Assembly: GCA_044348345.1 (NCBI GenBank)
Contig: JBIKSZ010000084.1
Coordinates: 1-14,301 of the forward strand
Source: Falsiroseomonas sp044348345
Lineage (GTDB): Bacteria > Pseudomonadota > Alphaproteobacteria > Acetobacterales > Acetobacteraceae
Direction of reading: 5' to 3'
DNA: 14,301 bases
Shown: positions 6,369 to 12,852 of the stretch, one piece after another
Numbering within the stretch: position 1 is the stretch's first letter
Layout of the letters: each line of letters opens with the position of its first letter
Program-made: the position numbers and the translations under genes
Notes under the pieces: generated by a model
What the model was told of the DNA's origin: nothing
Databases searched by the model: none
Seen by the model: the letters and a program-made list of their open reading frames with translations, nothing else

Positions 6369-7603
6369 CAGGTCTCCGCAGGAACGGGGGCGCTGAGCAG
6401 CGCGGCGGCGGCGGCCTCGCCGGAGCGGATCGCGGCCTCGATCGTCGCGGGCAGCTCCGGCAGGGTCCAGTCGCCAGCGATGGCGAGGTTCGCGAGCGGC
6501 CGGCGCGGCGGGCAGGGGCGGGTGCCCGCGGCATGACGCGGCGTCGCGCGGCGTTCGCGCACGGCGCGGGCTGGCGGCGGCGCGGCGGGCCATTCGCCGG
6601 GCAGGTTGAAGCGCAGCGCGGCCTCACGCACCTCCGGCCAGATGCGGGCCGTTGCCTCTTCCTCCGACAGGCCGACGGCGTCGTCGGCGGCGCTGACCGT
6701 CACGGAGACGCCGCCCGGCCGCACCAGCACCCATTGGGAGAGCCCGCCGAGCAGCCCGAGGAAGCGCACTGGCCCTTCGGTAGCATGGGCGAAATGCAGG
6801 TTCAGGATCGGCGCGTGAAGTTGCGGCGCGGGCAGTTGCGGCAGCAGCCGCGCGGCTTCCCAGGGCGGCACGGCGAGCAGCACCGCTTCCTCGGGCGGGA
6901 GGGTCACGTTTTCGTCGCCGAAATCGAGGCTCGTGACGCGCTCGCCCTGCCGCGTCAGGCCGCGCAGCCGCGCGCCGGCGCGCAGCGTGGCGCCATGGCA
7001 GCCGAGCGTTGCCACCGCCGGCGCCACCAGATCGGGGCCGAGCCCGCGCGCGGCTACGAAAAGCCGCGCAGCGCCCGGCACGCCAAGGCGGCGCAGCACC
7101 GCGCCGAGCAATTGCGATGACGCCTCGGAAACGGGCGTGTTCAGCGCCGCGACGGTGAGTGGTTCGACGAGTGCGCGCAGCAGCACCGGATGCGCCGAAA
7201 GGGCCTCGGCCACGCTGCGGTCGGCGCCAGGCAAGGCAAGGCGCGCCAGCGCGAAGAGGCCGCCCCAGCTCAGCCCGGCCGGGCGCCGCGCCTGATCCAG
7301 CCAGCCGAGCGGCGAGAGGGCGACGCGCCGCGCCGAATGGTCGGCGAGGTCGAGCACGGGCAGGCCGCGCGGCTCCGGCTCCACCCAGGCCTCGCGCGCG
7401 CCGATGGCCGAGAGGAAGCGCAGTGCGACGCGGTTGGCGCCGAGCAGCGCATGCGTGCCGTTGTCGGTGCCGTCGGGCAAAGCGCGTGCGCGCCCGCCCG
7501 GCGCTGGCGTCGCCTCATAGACGATCACGCGGTGCCCCGCGCGCGCCAGAACCAGCGCCCCGGCGAGGCCCGCCAGCCCGGCGCCGATCACATGGAAGGT
7601 CAT
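6368..7603 (-). CDS. hpnE: hydroxysqualene dehydroxylase HpnE
   Basis: FAD-dependent amine-oxidase-fold enzyme of 411 residues that reductively removes the hydroxyl of hydroxysqualene to give squalene, the last step of the bacterial HpnCDE route. The N-terminal dinucleotide motif GAGLAGL is at 7-13, the ribose-binding acid at E30 and PGGRAR at 35-40. The C-terminal FAD-binding segment IAGDWT is near 375-380, followed by IEAAIRSGEAAA. The start at 7603 begins directly with the FAD strand (MTFHVIGAG) and overlaps the TGA of the hpnC-hpnD fusion by four bases; the longer upstream frame, to 7723, lies inside that gene. It is in turn coupled to the aldehyde dehydrogenase. HpnE belongs to the wider CrtI-like oxidoreductase superfamily, but its position directly after HpnC/HpnD domains makes the assignment firm. 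Confidence 0.9.
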   Translation of the reverse strand: MTFHVIGAGLAGLAGALVLARAGHRVIVYEATPAPGGRARALPDGTDNGTHALLGANRVALRFLSAIGAREAWVEPEPRGLPVLDLADHSARRVALSPLGWLDQARRPAGLSWGGLFALARLALPGADRSVAEALSAHPVLLRALVEPLTVAALNTPVSEASSQLLGAVLRRLGVPGAARLFVAARGLGPDLVAPAVATLGCHGATLRAGARLRGLTRQGERVTSLDFGDENVTLPPEEAVLLAVPPWEAARLLPQLPAPQLHAPILNLHFAHATEGPVRFLGLLGGLSQWVLVRPGGVSVTVSAADDAVGLSEEEATARIWPEVREAALRFNLPGEWPAAPPPARAVRERRATPRHAAGTRPCPPRRPLANLAIAGDWTLPELPATIEAAIRSGEAAAAALLSAPVPAET

Positions 7604-9201
7604 GCCGGCGCCAGGGCGAGCAGGGCCATGCGGAGCCGTTCGCCTTTCGTCAGCCGCGCGCGTGTGCGTGGCGCGTCGAAGCCGGTGGCAAGCATGCGAT
7701 CCAGCAGGCGGCGATAGCCCCACATCATCACGCGCGCGGGTTTCAGCGCGCGGGTATCGAAGTGTGCAAGCTCGGCCTCGGCCCGCGCGAAGCCGGCCTC
7801 GGCCTGCTGCGCGAGTCCGGCGCAGCAGGCGGCAAAGCCGGGATGGGCGACGATCGCCGCGGCGTCGTCGGTGGCGACGCCATGCCGATCGAGCAGGCTG
7901 CGCGGGACATAGACGCGATCGAGCGCGGCATCTTCCTCCGCGTCGCGCAGGATGTTCACCAGCTGGAAGGTGCGACCGAGGGCGAGGCCGAAGCCCTCAG
8001 CCTCCGGCGCGCCGAAGATGCGCACCGCCATCGCCCCGACGCTGCCCGCGACGCGGCGGCAATAGAGATCGAGCGCGGCTTCGTCCGGCACGCGCACGCG
8101 AAGCTCCGCGTCGGTCTCCATACCGGCAACCATCTCGACGCATTCGCGCGGCGGCAGCGCATAGGCCTGCGCGGCCCAGGCGAGCTCTGCCGACAGCGCG
8201 CAATCCGGTGTGGCGAGCTTGGCGCGCCACTGCGCCAGCAGGCGACGCTTTTCTTCGACCGGCATGGCGGCATCGGCGATGTCGTCCACGGCGCGGCAGA
8301 AGCCATAGACGGCAAACAGCGCCCGGCGCCGTTCCCCCTTCAGCACCGCCATGCCGCGCGCGAAGGAGGACCGCGCGCGCGCGACGCGCCCGCGCACCAC
8401 GGCGGTATCCGATGGCGGCGGCAGGACGAGCCCCGCGAAGGCAGCCGCGAAATCCGCGCGCGTGAGCGCTACGCGGCTCGCGACGGGATCAGCCGCGCGC
8501 AGCCGCGCCAGCAATCGCCAAGCCAGCGCAAGCGTGACCGCCGCCTGCCGCCGCAGGCGCGAGCGCAGCAGCCGCGGCAATGGCGCGGCGACTTCGAGCG
8601 TTGCCTCCACACGGTCGAGCGCGGCGTCGAGCACCGCGCGGCGATGCGGATTTGCGGGCTGGAAGAAGGCGGCCTCGCCGCCGGTGAGCGCCAGCCAGGG
8701 CTCCGGCAGGTAGACGCGGTCGAGCTCCGCGCGGTCGGGCACCAGATCCTGCAGATGGTTCAGCACCTGCAGCGCGGTGCAGAGCGCGTCGGAGGCGCAG
8801 TGCGCGGCTGGATCCTCGCCATGCAGGCGCAGCAGCATGCGCCCCACGGGCTCAGCGGAGCGCGCGCAGTAATCCTCGAGCGCGGCCCAATCGGCGTAGC
8901 GGCGCTGCGTCGCATCCTGCCGGAAGGCCGAGAGCATCAGCCGCGCTTCCGCCGTGCCGACATCGGCCAGTGGCCCGTCCGGCGCATCCAGCTGGCGCTC
9001 CAGCGCATCCAGCCGGCGCAGCTTCTCCGCCGGCGTCAGCGCGGCGGCGTCAGCGATGTCGTCGGCGGTGCGGACGAAGCGGTAGAAGGCCAGCACCAGC
9101 GGGCGGGCGGCACGCGGCAGCAGCAGCGACGCGACGGGGAAATTTTCCGTGTCGTGGTCGCGGCTGGGCGGGCCGACCGCGATCGCCTGGCTGCCCTCCA
9201 T
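7600..9201 (-). CDS. hpnCD: fused HpnC-HpnD squalene-synthase-like protein
   Basis: A single 533-residue frame with two complete trans-isoprenyl diphosphate synthase domains. The N-terminal half (about 15-260) is HpnC-like: it opens with ENFPVASLLLP, has RTADDIAD with D47, D48 and D51, and a second acidic site NHLQDLVPD (148-156). The C-terminal half (about 270-533) is HpnD-like: SSFARGM, FCRAVDDIAD (D306, D307, D310), and VNILRDAEED (D420, D424) followed by DRVYVP. By family knowledge HpnD condenses two farnesyl diphosphates to presqualene diphosphate and HpnC turns that into hydroxysqualene, the substrate of HpnE. These proteins are normally separate genes of about 280-300 residues. The linker (about 255-275) is short, with PPPSDT. 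Two GTG codons at 268-269 could in principle be internal starts. The ATG at 9201 has TGAGG eight bases upstream, within the stop of the preceding gene. Confidence 0.88.
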   Translation of the reverse strand: MEGSQAIAVGPPSRDHDTENFPVASLLLPRAARPLVLAFYRFVRTADDIADAAALTPAEKLRRLDALERQLDAPDGPLADVGTAEARLMLSAFRQDATQRRYADWAALEDYCARSAEPVGRMLLRLHGEDPAAHCASDALCTALQVLNHLQDLVPDRAELDRVYLPEPWLALTGGEAAFFQPANPHRRAVLDAALDRVEATLEVAAPLPRLLRSRLRRQAAVTLALAWRLLARLRAADPVASRVALTRADFAAAFAGLVLPPPSDTAVVRGRVARARSSFARGMAVLKGERRRALFAVYGFCRAVDDIADAAMPVEEKRRLLAQWRAKLATPDCALSAELAWAAQAYALPPRECVEMVAGMETDAELRVRVPDEAALDLYCRRVAGSVGAMAVRIFGAPEAEGFGLALGRTFQLVNILRDAEEDAALDRVYVPRSLLDRHGVATDDAAAIVAHPGFAACCAGLAQQAEAGFARAEAELAHFDTRALKPARVMMWGYRRLLDRMLATGFDAPRTRARLTKGERLRMALLALAPA

Positions 9202-9208
9202 GCGGACC

Positions 9209-10315
9209 TCAGGCGGCTCCGCCCTGATAGGCGCGGCCCTTCCAGCCTTCCCGCTTGCCCATCAGGCCGCGCACCAGCGCCGCCCATTGGATCGCGAGCG
9301 CGACGGCGACCGTCGCGGGATGCAGCGGGATGGTCCACCAGGGCTCCCGCGTGCGCAGCGTGACGGCGGTGCGGATGGCGAGCCCAAGCGCGATGCCGAG
9401 CACCGCCCAGGCTTCCGGCAGCAGCGCGATGGGCCAAAGGAAGGCGCCGGCGAGCATGGCCGTCCAGATCGGCAGGCCGACCGGCGTCGCCATGCCTTCG
9501 CGCGCATTCTTGATGAAGCCGCGCCAGCTGCTGGCGAAGCCGTCATACATCCGGCAGGTGGCGAGCGGCGCGCCTTCCACCACTTCTGTCCCATGCCCCG
9601 CCGCGCGCATGCGGCGAGCGAGCTGCAGCGCGTCGTGCAGCACGGTGCGGATTGCGGTGTGGCCGCCCACGGCCTCATAGGCCTGACGTTCCACCAGCAT
9701 CAGCTGGCCGCAGGCCGCTGCCATTTCGGGGCGCTCCGTGAAGGCGCGGCCGCCGCCGGGGAGGTAGCAGTAGAGCAGGAAGTTGATCATCGGCACCGTC
9801 AGCGCCTCGCCCAGCGAGCCGATCAGCTGGCGCGGCACGCCGGTGACCATCGCGCTGGCGGTGCGCTGCGCATGGCCGGCCATGGCCGCCGCCGCGCCGG
9901 GCTCCAGCCGCACATCGGCGTCGATAAACAGGAAATGCGTGCCCTTCGCGGCCTCCGCCAGCCGCGCACAGGCATGCACCTTGCCGGTCCAGCCGGCCGG
10001 CAGCGCCGGGCAGGTCTCGAGCCGCACGCGCGCATCGCGTGCGGCATAGCTCTGCACGATGGCTGCCGTGCGGTCGGTTGAGCCGTCATCCATCACCACG
10101 ATCTCGATCGCGACATCGCGCGAGGCCAGCGCCGCATCGAGGCAGGCGGCGATATGCGCTTCCTCGTTGCGGGCCGGGACCAGGATGGAGACCAGCGCGC
10201 CATCGCCAGGCCGGCCCTCGGCGCGCCGCACGAAGAACAGGTTGGCGACCACCATCGTTGCGGGGAAGGTCGCCAGGAACAGGGCGATCCAGGCCCAGGT
10301 GAAGTCGAGGTCCAT
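9209..10315 (-). CDS. crtQ: family 2 glycosyltransferase, CrtQ-like
   Basis: Membrane-anchored GT2 glycosyltransferase, 368 residues. An N-terminal helix (about 8-28) precedes the GT-A domain. Marks are VPARNEE at 47-53, MDDGSTDRT at 75-83, GWTGKVHA at 108-115, the DAD-type metal motif IDADV at 131-135, an acidic HDAL site at about 227-230, and CRMYDGFASSW leading to the C-terminal helices (about 283-318 and 333-350). The C-terminus ends in EGWKGRAYQ, resembling the WKGRQY end recalled for Staphylococcus CrtQ. The predicted reaction is transfer of a sugar to the carboxyl of a C30 carotenoic acid. The alternative is HpnB, a related glycosyltransferase often next to hpnC in hopanoid clusters; the carotenoid neighbours and the C-terminal motif favour CrtQ. 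It lies 3 bases after the acyltransferase and 7 before hpnCD. Confidence 0.78.
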   Translation of the reverse strand: MDLDFTWAWIALFLATFPATMVVANLFFVRRAEGRPGDGALVSILVPARNEEAHIAACLDAALASRDVAIEIVVMDDGSTDRTAAIVQSYAARDARVRLETCPALPAGWTGKVHACARLAEAAKGTHFLFIDADVRLEPGAAAAMAGHAQRTASAMVTGVPRQLIGSLGEALTVPMINFLLYCYLPGGGRAFTERPEMAAACGQLMLVERQAYEAVGGHTAIRTVLHDALQLARRMRAAGHGTEVVEGAPLATCRMYDGFASSWRGFIKNAREGMATPVGLPIWTAMLAGAFLWPIALLPEAWAVLGIALGLAIRTAVTLRTREPWWTIPLHPATVAVALAIQWAALVRGLMGKREGWKGRAYQGGAA

Positions 10316-10318
10316 CTG

Positions 10319-11146
10319 TCAGCCAGGCTCCCGCCTTGAGTCGTGCCGCGCGTCGAAGCGCTCGCCGCGGAGCGTGGCGCGCAGCCGGCGCCAGAGATCG
10401 TAGATTCCGCCCATGCCCTCGCGGCCGCGATGCAGCGTCTCGAAGCGCGCGGGGTCGCGTGCGATGGCGTCGTCCGCCAGGCGGTCCATGGTCGCGGCCA
10501 GCGCCTGCGACAGCACCTCGGATCGCGTCTCGCGGTCGAGCACCGCCAGGGTGCGGCCGTCGATCGGTTCGCCGAAGGCGCAGAGCATTTCCGCCTTGCG
10601 CTCGGTCCAGAACGGGTAGTCGAGCGCGAGCGGGATGAAGAGCGCGTCGGGTGCCATCTCCGGCAGACGCGTCATGCCGGGGGCGATCGGCACCGGACGC
10701 TCCCGCACGTCGGAGAAGCGGCCGGGCGCGTTCATCCACAGCATGCGGTCCGGCGCAGCGAGCACTTGTTCGGCGGTGCGCAGGAAGGCGACGGCGCCGC
10801 GCGGCGTGCCGGTCTCGATGCCGAAGACGCCGAGGCGCCGCATGAAGGCGTATTTGTCGAGCGAGGCCTTATCCATCGGCGTGAACATGCGCCGCTTGGG
10901 GAACAGCCCGACGGAGAGCAGCATGAAGGCGACGCCATCCCACCAACCCGGATGGTTGGCGAAGATAACGAGCGGGCGGTCGCCATAGTCGCGCGGCAGG
11001 CCCCACTGCGCGACGCGCGCCGCGCGCATGTGCTTGCCGAAGAAGCGCGAGAACATGAAGTGGAAGAACGCCATGCGCCGCGGGTCGTAGCGGCCCACCG
11101 GATCCTCCGGCGGCGCTTTCCCCTGCTTCGGCGCGATGGCGTTCAC
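10319..11146 (-). CDS. PlsC-type acyltransferase, probably acylating the carotenoid glycoside
   Basis: A 275-residue lysophospholipid-acyltransferase-fold protein. The catalytic HxxxxD motif is NHPGWWD, with H65 and D70. Further downstream are RRMFTPMDK (86-93), IETGTPRG (110-117) and WMNAPGRFSDVRERP (137-151); the last occupies the place of the usual EGTRS motif III but lacks its glutamate. No clear membrane helix is seen, although the protein is probably membrane-associated. Its place between the CrtP-like oxidase and the CrtQ-like glycosyltransferase suggests it esterifies the sugar with a fatty acid, the step done by the unrelated small membrane protein CrtO in Staphylococcus. The start is a GTG at 11146, seven bases after the crtP stop, with no strong ribosome site, so expression probably depends on coupling. 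Met25 is an alternative start. Confidence 0.75.
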   Translation of the reverse strand: MNAIAPKQGKAPPEDPVGRYDPRRMAFFHFMFSRFFGKHMRAARVAQWGLPRDYGDRPLVIFANHPGWWDGVAFMLLSVGLFPKRRMFTPMDKASLDKYAFMRRLGVFGIETGTPRGAVAFLRTAEQVLAAPDRMLWMNAPGRFSDVRERPVPIAPGMTRLPEMAPDALFIPLALDYPFWTERKAEMLCAFGEPIDGRTLAVLDRETRSEVLSQALAATMDRLADDAIARDPARFETLHRGREGMGGIYDLWRRLRATLRGERFDARHDSRREPG

Positions 11147-11153
11147 GGCACGG

Positions 11154-12743
11154 CTACTCGGCGGCCGGGGCCAGTTCTCGGTCGCGCCGGCCAGCCTCGC
11201 GCGCGCGGTCGTTCATGCCGCGACCGCCGCGGTCCTGGTCCATCGCATCCGCCGCGATCCAGCCGGACATCATCACCATCGGCATGCCAGGGCCCGGATG
11301 CGCCGCGCCGCCGCAGAGATAGAGGCCCTTCACGAACTTGCTGCGGTTGCCGGGCTTGAAGGCGCCCATGAAGCTGCCGTGGCTGGCCAGCCCATAGATC
11401 GCGCCGTCCAGCACCTTGTAGCGGTTGTGGATGTCCACCGGCGTGAGCTGGCTTTCCACCACGATCCGCTCCTCGATGTCCTCGAGGCCAGCCGTGCGCT
11501 TCAGCTTGTCGAGGATCTTCTGGCGGTACGCCGGGAACATCTTCGACCAGTCATGGTGCGGGCGCAGATGCGGCGTGTGCACCAGCACATACAGCGCCTC
11601 CCCGCCCGGGGGCGCCGTGGTGTCGTCGCTGCACGATGTCGCGGCGAGATAGGCGGTCGGGTCCGGCGCTGGCTCACCCCGCTTGTAGATCGCGTCGAAC
11701 TCCTCCTCCGCATCGCGGGAGAAGACGAAGCAGTGATGCGCGAGGTGGTCGTAGCGCTTCTTGAGCCCGAGATAGAGCACGACGCCGCTGCAGGCCGGCT
11801 CGAAGCCCTTGCCGTCGTATTTCCGCGCGGGCTCGCCGCCGATCAGCTCGCGATAGGTGCGGATCGCATCCATGTTCGAGATGACGGCATCGCAGGCGAT
11901 GGTCTCGCCCGAAGCGGTGACAACGCCCTTGATGGCGCCGTCGCGGACGTCGAAGCCCGTGACTTCCGTGTTCGGGCGGAGATCGGCGCCGAGGTCGCCC
12001 GCGAGCTTCGCCAGCGCTTCCGCGACCGCGCGCGTGCCACCGACCGGATACCACACGCCTTCATGCGCCTGCATGTCGGCGATCGAGGTCAGCACCGCCG
12101 GCGCGAGGTAGGGCGAGGAGCCGACATACTGGCAGTAATGGTCCAGCATCTGCGCCAGCCGCGCATCCGGCACATGGCCGCGGATCACCTTGGCGACGGT
12201 GCGGCCCATCTTCAGGCTGAGGACGTCCTTCAGCGTATCGGGGTTCAGGTTCGCCTTGAAATTCAGCGTGTCGCCGATGCCCTCGACCGACTTCCAGAAG
12301 AAGAAATTCTCCGAGACGCGGTGCAGGTTCTCGGCTTCCGCCTGCAGGCCCTTATAGCCCTGGCCCAAGCCGCGGCCCGGCGCGAAGCGGTCCATCTCGG
12401 CCGCCATGCGGTCCACATTCTCGAGCAGGTCGATCTGCGTCCCGTCCTCGAAGAAGCAGCGCCATTGCGGGTCGAGCCGGATCAGCGGCAGGTCCTGCGC
12501 CTGGTCGCGCCCGGCCTCGGCGAAGATGCGGCGCAGCACGCGCGGGACCGTCAGGATGGTTGGGCCCATGTCGAAGCGGAAGCTGCCCGAGCCGTCCGGC
12601 GCATCGAGATGCAGGACCGCCGCCTTGCCGCCGAGCCAGGGGTTCTTGTCGAGCACCGTCACCTTGTGCCCGCGCGCGGCGGCAACTGCCGCGGCCGCGA
12701 GACCCCCGAGGCCGGCACCGACCACCACGACCCGCTCAGCCAT
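11154..12743 (-). CDS. crtP: CrtP-like C30 carotenoid oxidase (CrtI superfamily)
   Basis: FAD-dependent CrtI-superfamily oxidoreductase, 529 residues from the chosen ATG. It begins with VVVVGAGLGGL and GGKAA, followed by RFDMGPTILTVP. Signatures that recall Staphylococcus CrtP rather than CrtN are QWRCFFEDGTQIDL, QYVGSSPYLAPAVL, GVWYPVGG, ISNMDAI, LAHHCFVFS, and the C-terminal GGAAHPGPGMPMVMMSG. CrtP oxidises the terminal methyl group of C30 carotenes to an aldehyde, which the operon's aldehyde dehydrogenase could take further. A start at GTG 12752 is possible, but the GAGGGGAG ribosome site would touch it; the ATG at 12743 is eight bases from that site and fits the Rossmann strand. The tail after residue about 500 is charged and poorly conserved. 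Assignment as oxidase rather than desaturase relies on recalled sequence resemblance and should be confirmed by phylogeny. Confidence 0.8.
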   Translation of the reverse strand: MAERVVVVGAGLGGLAAAAVAAARGHKVTVLDKNPWLGGKAAVLHLDAPDGSGSFRFDMGPTILTVPRVLRRIFAEAGRDQAQDLPLIRLDPQWRCFFEDGTQIDLLENVDRMAAEMDRFAPGRGLGQGYKGLQAEAENLHRVSENFFFWKSVEGIGDTLNFKANLNPDTLKDVLSLKMGRTVAKVIRGHVPDARLAQMLDHYCQYVGSSPYLAPAVLTSIADMQAHEGVWYPVGGTRAVAEALAKLAGDLGADLRPNTEVTGFDVRDGAIKGVVTASGETIACDAVISNMDAIRTYRELIGGEPARKYDGKGFEPACSGVVLYLGLKKRYDHLAHHCFVFSRDAEEEFDAIYKRGEPAPDPTAYLAATSCSDDTTAPPGGEALYVLVHTPHLRPHHDWSKMFPAYRQKILDKLKRTAGLEDIEERIVVESQLTPVDIHNRYKVLDGAIYGLASHGSFMGAFKPGNRSKFVKGLYLCGGAAHPGPGMPMVMMSGWIAADAMDQDRGGRGMNDRAREAGRRDRELAPAAE

Positions 12744-12852
12744 CAGCTCCACTCCCCTCTCCGGGATGACTCAGAATAGCATAAAGCCACGGGCCGCCAC
12801 CGTCGCTGGGCGGGGCGGTCCGCGTTCGAAGGGCGCCTCGCCCTGGAAGTCC
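12744..12852 (-). promoter_or_regulatory. crtN-crtP intergenic region with possible internal promoter
   Basis: This 109-base gap is the only sizeable one in the carotenoid operon. On the minus strand it contains an AT-rich patch around 12770-12790, with TGCTATTCT reading as a possible extended -10 and about 30 bases of leader before the crtP start. No good -35 is seen, so an independent promoter is only a suggestion. No terminator with a T-run is visible. Confidence 0.3.
12752..12759 (-). promoter_or_regulatory. ribosome binding site deciding the crtP start
   Basis: On the minus strand GAGGGGAG occupies 12759-12752, eight bases before the ATG at 12743. The upstream in-frame GTG codon (12752-12750) overlaps the last base of this site and so cannot use it, which favours the ATG. 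Confidence 0.6.

Noticed and set aside
5109..6536. 475-residue plus-strand open frame
   Set aside because: Antisense shadow of the aldehyde dehydrogenase, which has all catalytic residues.
7159..9363. 734-residue plus-strand open frame
   Set aside because: It lies antisense to hpnE and hpnCD, is rich in Arg/Ala/Gly with no recognisable domain, and is explained by GC-rich codon bias.
6368..10315. Reading the hpnB-C-D-E-like order as a hopanoid cluster
   Set aside because: The order resembles hopanoid loci, but no squalene-hopene cyclase or other hpn gene is in the window and the flanking genes are carotenoid-type; a shared supply role remains possible.
11136..12779. 547-residue plus-strand open frame
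   Set aside because: Antisense shadow of the CrtP-like gene; histidine/arginine-rich and without domain structure.
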